Shown: piece after piece, positions 1 through 5,505 of the stretch | Numbering within the stretch: position 1 is the first letter of the stretch | Layout of the letters: each line of letters opens with the position of its first letter | NCBI GenBank assembly: GCA_002491065.1 | Contig: DKVF01000012.1 | Location: 1 to 7,677 of the forward strand | Direction of reading: 5' to 3' | From: Peptococcaceae bacterium UBA7185 | Lineage (GTDB): Bacteria > Bacillota > Peptococcia > Peptococcales > Peptococcaceae | Length of the DNA stretch: 7,677 nt | The notes under the pieces: model-generated | What the model saw: the letters and a program-made list of their open reading frames with translations, nothing else | Told to the model about the DNA's origin: nothing | Databases searched by the model: none | Translations under genes and position numbers: made by a program

Positions 1-42
1 TCCAGCAAAGAGGGTACATATCAATTCTTTGGATAGAATGAT

Positions 43-84
43 GGTTTCATTTTTAGGTGAAACCTTTTGAAACCCTGTGAAACC
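43..84. repeat. Phased TGAAACC repeats, three direct and one inverted
   Basis: The heptamer TGAAACC occurs three times, at 58-64, 68-74 and 78-84, exactly 10 bases apart, so all copies fall on one face of the helix. An inverted copy, GGTTTCA, lies at 43-49 and forms a 7-base-pair palindrome with the first direct copy across an 8-base spacer. This is read directly. A protein-binding array is an inference: an operator for a gene to the left, or integrase arm-type sites. No protein in the window is an obvious partner. Confidence 0.6.
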
Positions 85-110
85 GTATCATTATTATCAA
101 CTGTTGCCAG

Positions 111-141
111 AAAAACGTTAGCTATCTTGGTTAACGTTTTT
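111..141. terminator. AT-rich perfect inverted repeat, possible bidirectional terminator
   Basis: AAAAACGTTA at 111-120 is perfectly repeated in inverted form at 132-141 around an 11-base loop. On the plus strand the right arm runs into further T residues (TTTTTTCTTTT). On the minus strand the right arm ends in five T. The stem is weak because it is AT-rich. It could terminate a rightward transcript entering from outside the window or back up the rpsR terminator. The rest of 1-279 holds the phased repeats and no credible ORF. Confidence 0.4.
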
Positions 142-279
142 TCTTTTGTCTGCACCGCAAAAACGCCCAATACCCTATTTCAAAATTAGACTTTCTTGGT
201 TTTCATCCACTAATTATGCCTATATCTCTCCTGCTATTTTTCTTGCACAACTGTTTCCTGATAACAATTTACTTTGCAC

Positions 280-312
280 AAAAAAATCCCTGCACCGAAA
301 TCAGTACAGGGA
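280..312 (-). terminator. Intrinsic terminator of the rpsF-ssb-rpsR operon
   Basis: Nine bases past the rpsR stop codon, the minus strand forms a 9-base-pair stem, TCCCTGTAC (304-312) with GTGCAGGGA (287-295), including one G-T pair and an 8-base loop. Seven T follow at 280-286. This is a classical Rho-independent terminator and marks the end of the ribosomal/SSB operon. Confidence 0.92.
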
Positions 313-320
313 AATATATT

Positions 321-557
321 TTACTCAGTTGTGTAAGGTAATAAAGCCATTACTCTGGCACGTTTGATTGCTACAGTCAGAGCTCTCTGATGTTTTGCGC
401 AGTTGCCGGAAATACGTCTTGGCAGAATTTTACCTCTTTCAGTTACGTATTTCTTTAACTTTGCAACATCTTTATAATCAATCGTTTCAGCTTTATCTAC
501 ACAGAAAGCGCAAACTTTTTTCTTCATTTTTCTTGGGTTGCGTTCACGTCTTGCCAT
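321..557 (-). CDS. rpsR: 30S ribosomal protein S18, zinc-binding form
   Basis: This is a 78-residue small-subunit ribosomal protein that binds next to S6 on the central domain of 16S rRNA. The basic core ending in RARVMALLPYTTE is the S18 signature. Cys16 and Cys19 (CAFC), Cys53 and His56 (GNCAKH) form a likely zinc site. This is the so-called C+ form of S18, absent from for example the E. coli protein. The ATG is preceded by a strong AAGGAGG at 567-573 with a 9-base spacer, and the start MARRER is usual for Bacillota. It is the last gene of the operon, 18 bases after ssb. Length is normal and the gene is intact. With S6 it probably also acts as co-repressor at the operon leader. Confidence 0.98.
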   Translation of the reverse strand: MARRERNPRKMKKKVCAFCVDKAETIDYKDVAKLKKYVTERGKILPRRISGNCAKHQRALTVAIKRARVMALLPYTTE

Positions 558-575
558 GATCTGGTTCCTCCTTCA

Positions 576-1016
576 TTAGAAAGGTAAGTCATTATCATCA
601 AATACGATTTCTTCGCCCAGACCCAAATTAGAGCCTGACGGCGCAGCATTTTGACTCGTATTTTGATAATCCTGTCTGCCGCCACCAGAATTATTATCAT
701 TCTTAGAGCCGACAAATTCAATCTGTTCCGCTACAACTTCTGTTACCCAACGTCTTTGCCCGTCGTTTCCTTCATAGCTACGTACCTGCAAACGACCTTC
801 CAGAGCCATCTGCTTGCCTTTATGGAAATAATTCGCTACAAACTCAGCGGACTTATTCCAAGCCACGCAATTAATAAAATCCGCTTCCCGTTCACCGTTT
901 TGATTACTGAAGCGGCGGTCTACAGCCAATGAGAAACTTGCTACAGCAGTGCCGGACTGGGTATAACGCAGTTCGGGATCTCTAGTCAGACGACCAATCA
1001 ACATAACTTTGTTCAT
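576..1016 (-). CDS. ssb: Single-stranded DNA-binding protein
   Basis: A 146-residue SSB that coats single-stranded DNA in replication, repair and recombination, normally as a tetramer. Residues 1-105 are the OB-fold. They start MNKVMLIGRLTRDPELRYT and include the conserved VAWNKSAEF and EGRLQVRSYE stretches. A glycine-, asparagine- and glutamine-rich flexible linker follows. The extreme C-terminus, DDNDLPF, is the acidic tip that recruits partner proteins. The ATG has GGAGAG at 1023-1028 with a 6-base spacer. The gene lies between rpsF and rpsR, the usual Bacillota order, with gaps of 21 and 18 bases, so the three are clearly co-transcribed. Length and motifs are normal. Confidence 0.98.
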   Translation of the reverse strand: MNKVMLIGRLTRDPELRYTQSGTAVASFSLAVDRRFSNQNGEREADFINCVAWNKSAEFVANYFHKGKQMALEGRLQVRSYEGNDGQRRWVTEVVAEQIEFVGSKNDNNSGGGRQDYQNTSQNAAPSGSNLGLGEEIVFDDNDLPF

Positions 1017-1037
1017 AATAAGCTCTCCATTAAGAAA

Positions 1038-1328
1038 TTATTCGCCGACTTTTGTTGTTAACTGACGCAGAATGTTGTCATCAATTTTCATCAAACGATC
1101 ACATTCGTCTACAGCGGCAGCCGGACCGTTGAATTTTACTAATACGTAGTAACCTTCACGATACTTTTTGTCGATTTCATAGGCCAACTTACGTTTACCC
1201 CATTTGTCAACATTAACTACCTCTGCGCCTTCTTTTACCAGGATACCATTGAATTTTTCTACAATGCCGTCGATTGCATCTTCAGCAACTTCTGGTTTAA
1301 TGATATACAGTAATTCATAATCACGCAT
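1038..1328 (-). CDS. rpsF: 30S ribosomal protein S6
   Basis: A 96-residue ribosomal protein that pairs with S18 in the platform of the 30S subunit. Diagnostic stretches are MRDYELLYIIKP at the start, KWGKRKLAYEI in the middle and EGYYVLVKF near the third strand. The start chosen is the ATG at 1328. It has AGGAGG at 1337-1342 with an ideal 8-base spacer, and S6 proteins normally begin MR-YE. The frame stays open to a GTG at 1337, which overlaps the ribosome binding site and is unlikely to be used. It is the first gene of the operon, preceded by a structured leader that probably carries feedback control by S6:S18. Confidence 0.98.
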   Translation of the reverse strand: MRDYELLYIIKPEVAEDAIDGIVEKFNGILVKEGAEVVNVDKWGKRKLAYEIDKKYREGYYVLVKFNGPAAAVDECDRLMKIDDNILRQLTTKVGE

Positions 1329-1336
1329 CGTGTGCA

Positions 1337-1342
1337 CCTCCT
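1337..1342 (-). promoter_or_regulatory. Ribosome binding site of rpsF
   Basis: AGGAGG on the minus strand lies 8 bases before the ATG at 1328. It decides between that ATG and the GTG at 1337, which sits inside the site itself. It directly follows the G-run that may pair in the S6:S18 leader structure, so ligand binding could mask it. Confidence 0.85.
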
Positions 1343-1391
1343 CCCCCCGGACTAATGGCTCTGACTTTGTCAGAGCAGGGATCTCTATAAC
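1338..1391 (-). promoter_or_regulatory. Candidate S6:S18-binding autoregulatory mRNA leader
   Basis: The rpsF leader RNA contains a perfect 8-base-pair hairpin (GCTCTGAC at 1369-1376, GTCAGAGC at 1358-1365, in minus-strand order) closed by an AAA triloop. A CCC run lies just 5' of it (1378-1380). A short single-stranded stretch and CCG (1348-1350) lie just 3', followed by a G-run that can pair with the CCC and abuts the AGGAGG. A basal helix, an apical hairpin and a CCG element beside the ribosome binding site match the general design of the known rpsF leader bound by the S6:S18 complex, which mimics the S18 site in 16S rRNA. The hairpin is seen directly. The regulatory role is inferred from that family. 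Confidence 0.65.
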
Positions 1392-1397
1392 TTGTTT

Positions 1398-1426
1398 ATT
1401 ATAGCACAGCGATTTTTTCTATGCAA
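1398..1426 (-). promoter_or_regulatory. Promoter of the rpsF-ssb-rpsR operon
   Basis: On the minus strand, TTGCAT (1421-1426) and a perfect TATAAT (1398-1403) are separated by 17 bases, the optimum for the housekeeping sigma factor. Transcription should start near 1390, giving a leader of about 60 bases. The bases upstream of the -35 are rich in A and T runs, as in an UP element. Confidence 0.85.
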
Positions 1427-1438
1427 GTAAAATTTTTC

Positions 1439-1549
1439 TTAAATTTTCGTTTTTAATTTTAAACTAAATTGCAATATCAAATAGGGCAGAGACACAACGG
1501 CGGCGAAATGGTGCCTTAAAACCCCATCTTGCCGCCGCGTTTTTTTCAT
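1439..1549 (-). CDS. Doubtful small ORF, 36 codons
   Basis: An ATG at 1549 opens 36 codons starting MKKTRRQDG and ending with the basic tail KLKLKTKI. An AGGA motif lies 7 bases before the ATG. It follows the surface-protein remnant by about 70 bases. Against a real gene: most of its middle is the two arms of a GC-rich hairpin (1498-1537), its end is the AT-rich zone just before the rpsF -35 box, and I recognise no family. It is listed only because start, spacing and length are acceptable. It may equally be the 5' shred of a lost gene. Confidence 0.15.
   Translation of the reverse strand: MKKTRRQDGVLRHHFAAVVSLPYLILQFSLKLKTKI
1498..1546 (+). terminator. Strong intrinsic terminator pointing right, without a visible gene
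   Basis: On the plus strand CGGCGGC (1498-1504) pairs with GCCGCCG (1531-1537). A further inner ATGG/CCAT pairing (1508-1511, 1524-1527) leaves a 12-base apical loop. Seven T follow at 1540-1546. In the minus direction there is no T-run after the hairpin, so it works only for rightward transcripts. Only about 70 AT-rich bases separate it from the divergent rpsF promoter. It may end a short plus-strand RNA, or may stop antisense transcription into the leftward genes. Confidence 0.65.
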
Positions 1550-1618
1550 CACTTCATCCTTTTATTATCAAGCTGATTTCCTGCTTGGCGTTTGTCTGAG
1601 ATACTGTGATAGATTCGG

Positions 1619-1977
1619 TTATTTGCTGTGCTCTCCCTGTTTTTGAGAAAGTGTCTTTACAAAAATTAGTCCAATTAAGGAAATTGCCATAAATATCAGC
1701 CACAGAACCGGATTTGTCTGGTCACCGGTACTGGGCGCATCGACGGTGTGTCCGGTGTATCGGAAGTAGGTTTGTCATTTTCATTGTTGTCAGTATTGCT
1801 TCCCTTATAGTTACGGAATGCTGCCACAGCAGTATTTCCACTTGCAATCGTTCCTTCTGCACCGTTGGAGGTAGTAGTATAACCTTCCTGATTTGCCTTT
1901 ATCTCACTTACTGCATAGGTGATACCAGACGGAAGTCCTGCTGCTGTTTTGTTTTCCCCATGCTTCCATACACGTTT
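1619..1977 (-). pseudogene. 3' remnant of a sortase-anchored Cna-B-like surface protein, frameshifted
   Basis: Read on the minus strand from 1977, about 79 codons resemble the end of a Cna-B/pilin-type repeat. They include GLPSGITYAVSEIKA, a YTTTSNGAEGTI stretch and AVAAFRNYK, followed by a Thr/Asp/Asn/Pro-rich spacer ending SDTPDTPS. One base is then missing near 1741-1743. In the next frame the protein resumes as DAPSTGDQTNPV, a hydrophobic segment (LWLIFMAISLIGLIFV) and a short tail with lysines ending in TAA at 1619. This is a PxTGD-type sorting signal of a cell-wall-anchored protein. No start is present: TGA and TAG stops lie directly upstream at 1978-1983, and the coding part that should precede is replaced by the end of another gene. 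Both the frameshift and the lost 5' part indicate a dead fragment. A sequencing error could explain the frameshift but not the truncation. Confidence 0.82.
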
Positions 1978-1985
1978 CTATCACA

Positions 1986-2894
1986 CTATTTCAACGTTGT
2001 GATATACTTAAAAAATTCTTCATTAGTATAGGTCTTTTCCACTGTGACCTCTGCTCCATTTTTCAAAATAAACTCAGAAAGTCCGTATTCTGTGTCGTTG
2101 TCCGCCCAATCGTAGGTATAGCCCAGACCTGTCCATGGGTAGCGGTGCGGATTATAGGAATACTCAGCATTTTCTGTAAACCATGTCTTATATTCCTCCG
2201 CTGCATTTTCAGGAAACGTGAGCTGTGCTAAGGTATCGTCAATCTCATTATCTCTTGACGGACGATAGAGATCGGCGGGATCAACCCGTAAAACGGAAAA
2301 ATGTGTTTTACCGTCCTGGGGCGGTAATCCAATCAGTTGCTCCATTCGAAGCTCCATATCCTCTGCCATACCGTTTTGCTGTCCCCAAGCGTAAATCTCT
2401 TCCACGGTAAACACCCACACATCGCCATAGCTGATGGTGATATCCGTTCCCGTTATATAAGTTTCGGGATATTTGTTCCATGTGCAGACAAGCACGCTGT
2501 CAGCAGAAGTGTCAATCGCCTTTAGCGGCTGCAATTCGTCCGCTTCTGCAACCGATGCGTCAATAATGGCATTGTGATACAAAAATAAATTTTTGCACAG
2601 CTCCGCGCTGTCCTCCAAGATATAGGTCACGCCGTCCTCTGCGTAAGCTTTCCTGCCGATATCAAACTCGCCCTCATCAACAGCAATCCGGCTGCTGCCG
2701 TCCTGAAACACAATCTGATAGTCTCCTATATTGACAAATACCTTCTCTGGGGTCTCGGCAAACCATGATACCGTCCATCCCATATTCTCAAAGGTTTCAC
2801 GAAGCGGGATATATTCCGTGTCCGCCGCAAAAACAGTGGAAGCGGAAAACATCACACATAGCAGTAAACATAACGAAACCAATTTCTTTTTCAT
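1986..2894 (-). CDS. Secreted stalk-domain (copper amine oxidase N-like) protein with unrecognised C-terminal domain
   Basis: A 302-residue exported protein. Residues 1-23 are a Sec signal peptide (MKKK, hydrophobic core, VFA before AD). Residues 26-105 fit the stalk domain named after the copper amine oxidase N-terminus: YIPLRETFENMGWTVSW, a middle strand repeat and a second half ending in SAELCKNLF. No copper-oxidase catalytic domain follows. Residues 130-300 form a separate domain that I cannot name, with RMEQLIGLPP (183-192), YPWTGLGYTYDW (252-263) and YGLSEFIL (270-277). The ATG at 2894 is preferred over the in-frame TTG one codon earlier because AGGAGG at 2902-2907 then sits 7 bases away. 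It lies 21 bases after the M13 peptidase gene and is surely co-transcribed, so it may act beside that enzyme at the cell surface. No lipobox or cell-wall anchor is visible. Confidence 0.85.
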   Translation of the reverse strand: MKKKLVSLCLLLCVMFSASTVFAADTEYIPLRETFENMGWTVSWFAETPEKVFVNIGDYQIVFQDGSSRIAVDEGEFDIGRKAYAEDGVTYILEDSAELCKNLFLYHNAIIDASVAEADELQPLKAIDTSADSVLVCTWNKYPETYITGTDITISYGDVWVFTVEEIYAWGQQNGMAEDMELRMEQLIGLPPQDGKTHFSVLRVDPADLYRPSRDNEIDDTLAQLTFPENAAEEYKTWFTENAEYSYNPHRYPWTGLGYTYDWADNDTEYGLSEFILKNGAEVTVEKTYTNEEFFKYITTLK

Positions 2895-2915
2895 CAAGCT
2901 TCCTCCTTTTTTTCT

Positions 2916-5282
2916 TTACCAAATACGCACGCGTTCCTCCGGCGGCACATACATCCCATCCTCTTCATCAATATCAAACACTTCATAGAATTTGTCTGTA
3001 CTCTGCAGCACACGGTCTACCCGCACACAACTGGCACTATGGGTGTCAATTTCACTCAGATACTGCATATATTCTCTTGATGCAGTCGAAAGCCACAGAT
3101 TCGCATAGCTTTCATAAAATTTCTTAAAATCAAAGCCCTCTGTCTTTTCTCCAACGGAAGTAGCACAGACAACTGCGCCTAAATCTGCGATATTCTCAGT
3201 CAAAGTCAGCATACCGTCCATTGCGATCCCGGGCGCCGATTCCTGGCCGTCAAAATACTTGACAGTTTCCTGACATGATGCGTCAAACGCTGCGGCGTCT
3301 TCTTCTGTCCACCAATTCACTGCATTGCCCTGTTCGTCATACTGCGCGCCGCTGGAATCAAACGCGTGAGAGATTTCATGGGCAATAACGGTGCCGATTG
3401 CGCCGAGGTTTTCCTCATAAGACGCGTCTTCGCTGTAGATTTCTCCCTGCAGGAATGCTGCCGGGAAATTGATGGAATTAAATGACGGCATATAAAATGC
3501 ATTTACTGTTTGCGGTGTAGTAATCCACTGCTCTTTGTCCACCGGCGTTCCAAACAATCGAGCGTCTCCCTGTACATTCGCTCTGCTGATTTCTATCATA
3601 TTGTCATAATAACTGCCACCGTCGGCCACGCTTTTGAGCTGTGCGCCGTCCATGGCAGATTCAATGGCGTCATAATCTGGTGCACCCACATTAATACGCA
3701 TATTATCCAACTTCAAGATGGCTTTTTCCTTAGTCGCATCGCTCATCCAGGTCAGATTTTGAATTCGTTCTTTATATACTGCAATAAAATCGTGAATCAT
3801 TCCGGTGATATCTTCATTCATCTGCTCTGTGAAATATTTTTCCGCATATGCCTCTCCGACATAATCGTATAAATTTTCCGAAACAACGGAAGCTGCTTTC
3901 GTTTCAAGGGAAACAGAACCTGAAATTCCATAAGCTTCCTGCATATAAGTGGCTTTTGCCTCACAAAAATCCTGACTCAATCTTTCCGCGCCGTATCGTA
4001 TGATGCTTGATTTCAAATATAGCTTAAGAATATCCAGATTCTCTTCCGTCAGAAGTCCAGATACACACTTCATCAGCCCCACATCTCCGACAATCACAGT
4101 ATCCGTCGGCTTGTAGCCTATCTTTTCATAAACAGTGTTGATGTCTACTGTCGGAAACGCCTTACACAAATCCTCATAGCTGTACACATTATAAATTTTA
4201 TCCAAATCATACTGGTACGCCGGCGGCAGCGCCGCTGCGGACAACTTTGCCTCAAAATCAAACACCGCCTGCGCGTCCCGGACAGCCTGTATCTCGTCCC
4301 AGCCGCACAGCGTCAGGAGCGTTTTCAGATATTTCAAATATGCCTGCTTTTGCGTATCATTTTCGCCGATATATGCCTGTTGTGACAATGGAGCAGACAC
4401 GGTAAGAAAATTCATGGAATAAACACTGCTGTCCAGTGCGTCGATGCCAACTCCGAATCCCAAAAATTCCCCCAGCGCAAACTCTATTCCATTCAGCAAT
4501 TCTGTTGTTTCCAAATCCTTTAAGCTGTCGATTGCGTCGATAGCAGCAAGATCTGCTTTGATTGGATCATATCCTGCCGCGTTCCGCGCTTCCATATCCA
4601 TAATCGTATCGTAAAGAATTTTAATTTTTTCCTGTGCCGAACCGGGTTTGGGACTGCTGTTTACAGTCTCTGCAATCAACTCTGTGATTTGTGCGGCAAC
4701 CATATCATCCACATCTGCAATGGTTCCCGCCTCTGCCATACCGTTTCGGATTGTCATAGTTTCCAGCCCGTTCTTGTTCACGGATGAATAGAAGCTGTCC
4801 TTCGGATTTGTACTGTACAGCGTGAATACTCTGTCAATAAACAACTTCATTTGCTCGGTCGTCACATTCTCATCTGGAGAAAATACCCCCGGCGCGGTTC
4901 CTGCAACAATTCCAGCGTCAAATACAGGCATCAGTTCCGCTTCCGCCCATTTCGGGATATCTGAAAAATCCTCTTTGGGAATTGCCAGCCGCAGGGTGTT
5001 TCCCTTTAATTCTGGGAACCCACCAAACGCGCGGTTCAGCATAATCAAAGCCTCCGCCCGTGTAACCGGTTTTTCCTCATGCAGCTGCCCATCCTCATAG
5101 CCCTTGATAATGTCGGTTTTCTGCACATTGGGATGATAATCGTCCGCCGCTGTCAAAAGCATTTGTACAACCTCTCCTCTGGTTGCGTCATTCTCCTGCG
5201 CAAAAACTGCCCCTGTCGGCATGGTTGTCGTTAGCATTGCAGCGACTAAAAATGTCGCTAACCCTTTCTTGAAGCCTATCAT
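2916..5282 (-). CDS. SLH-anchored M13 family zinc metallopeptidase (PepO/neprilysin-like)
   Basis: A 788-residue exported endopeptidase expected to cut oligopeptides at the cell surface. Residues 1-28 are a signal peptide (VFA before QE). Residues 31-153 hold S-layer-homology motifs: a partial one, then IIKGYEDG...VTRAEALIMLNRAFG, then FSDIPKWAEAEL...FIDRVF. Such motifs normally tether proteins to the cell-wall polymer. The M13 N-domain starts near residue 162 (DSFYSSVNKNG). Catalytic features are complete: NAFYMP substrate-binding motif (594-599), HEISH (His635, Glu636, His639), third zinc ligand in ENIADLG (Glu696, with Asp700), the late HSASCVR pair (His748, Arg754), and the family-type C-terminus VRIW. 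The ATG has AAAGGGG at 5289-5295, 6 bases upstream. It is first in an operon with the stalk-domain protein. Intracellular PepO lacks the signal and SLH part, so this is a surface version. Nothing essential is missing. Confidence 0.95.
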   Translation of the reverse strand: MIGFKKGLATFLVAAMLTTTMPTGAVFAQENDATRGEVVQMLLTAADDYHPNVQKTDIIKGYEDGQLHEEKPVTRAEALIMLNRAFGGFPELKGNTLRLAIPKEDFSDIPKWAEAELMPVFDAGIVAGTAPGVFSPDENVTTEQMKLFIDRVFTLYSTNPKDSFYSSVNKNGLETMTIRNGMAEAGTIADVDDMVAAQITELIAETVNSSPKPGSAQEKIKILYDTIMDMEARNAAGYDPIKADLAAIDAIDSLKDLETTELLNGIEFALGEFLGFGVGIDALDSSVYSMNFLTVSAPLSQQAYIGENDTQKQAYLKYLKTLLTLCGWDEIQAVRDAQAVFDFEAKLSAAALPPAYQYDLDKIYNVYSYEDLCKAFPTVDINTVYEKIGYKPTDTVIVGDVGLMKCVSGLLTEENLDILKLYLKSSIIRYGAERLSQDFCEAKATYMQEAYGISGSVSLETKAASVVSENLYDYVGEAYAEKYFTEQMNEDITGMIHDFIAVYKERIQNLTWMSDATKEKAILKLDNMRINVGAPDYDAIESAMDGAQLKSVADGGSYYDNMIEISRANVQGDARLFGTPVDKEQWITTPQTVNAFYMPSFNSINFPAAFLQGEIYSEDASYEENLGAIGTVIAHEISHAFDSSGAQYDEQGNAVNWWTEEDAAAFDASCQETVKYFDGQESAPGIAMDGMLTLTENIADLGAVVCATSVGEKTEGFDFKKFYESYANLWLSTASREYMQYLSEIDTHSASCVRVDRVLQSTDKFYEVFDIDEEDGMYVPPEERVRIW

Positions 5283-5352
5283 ATGTAACCCCTTTCTTTT
5301 TTATTTTGACGAATTACAAATTTATTTTATCCGCCAACACCTGCTTTACCTC

Positions 5353-5382
5353 ATTATAGCATTTCTCTGGAACATGGAGCAA
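5353..5382 (-). promoter_or_regulatory. Promoter of the M13 peptidase operon
   Basis: On the minus strand a perfect TATAAT (5353-5358) is preceded by TG one base away (TGCTATAAT), an extended -10. TTGCTC (5377-5382) is a partial -35 at 18 bases. The start site would lie near 5346, giving a leader of about 65 bases. The bases just upstream carry GTTGC twice and a tandem GCGTC (plus-strand reading), possible regulator contacts but unproven. Confidence 0.7.
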
Positions 5383-5437
5383 CTAGCTGTTACGCAACAT
5401 AATATCGCGTCGCGTCATGATATGGTTTATACTAATC

Positions 5438-5476
5438 AAAAAGCAGCAGCTTTCGTGATCTCACAAAGCTGCTGCT
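5438..5476 (-). terminator. Intrinsic terminator of the amidohydrolase gene
   Basis: On the minus strand AGCAGCAGCTTT (5465-5476) pairs perfectly with AAAGCTGCTGCT (5442-5453), a 12-base-pair stem. The 11-base middle can add a few pairs. Five T follow, overlapping the stem base, at 5438-5442. It lies about 30 bases past the amidohydrolase stop and just before the promoter of the M13 operon, separating the two transcription units. Confidence 0.87.
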
Positions 5477-5505
5477 ATCTTATAAAACTTTACTTTTTAT
5501 GTGTT

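Noticed and set aside
146..367. Plus-strand ORF of 73 codons
   Set aside because: It starts with TTG, has no ribosome binding site, and runs through the rpsR terminator and the rpsR 3' end on the other strand.
1329..1337. Longer rpsF start at the GTG of 1337
   Set aside because: The GTG overlaps the AGGAGG. The ATG at 1328 has ideal spacing and gives the normal S6 N-terminus.
1714..2031. Plus-strand ORF of 105 codons rich in Cys and Ser
   Set aside because: It lies opposite the surface-protein remnant and the stalk-gene end, has no ribosome binding site or family resemblance, and is best explained as a shadow.
1986..2894. Copper amine oxidase enzyme
   Set aside because: Only the stalk-type N-terminal domain is present. 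There is no catalytic domain and no topaquinone motif.
2855..2894. Lipoprotein signal in the stalk protein (SLCLLLC)
   Set aside because: The residue before each Cys is Leu, not Gly, Ala or Ser as in a lipobox. VFA before AD further on fits ordinary signal peptidase cleavage.
2731..3127. Overlapping plus-strand ORFs opposite the M13/stalk gene junction
   Set aside because: They are complementary to well-supported coding sequence and have no start signals.
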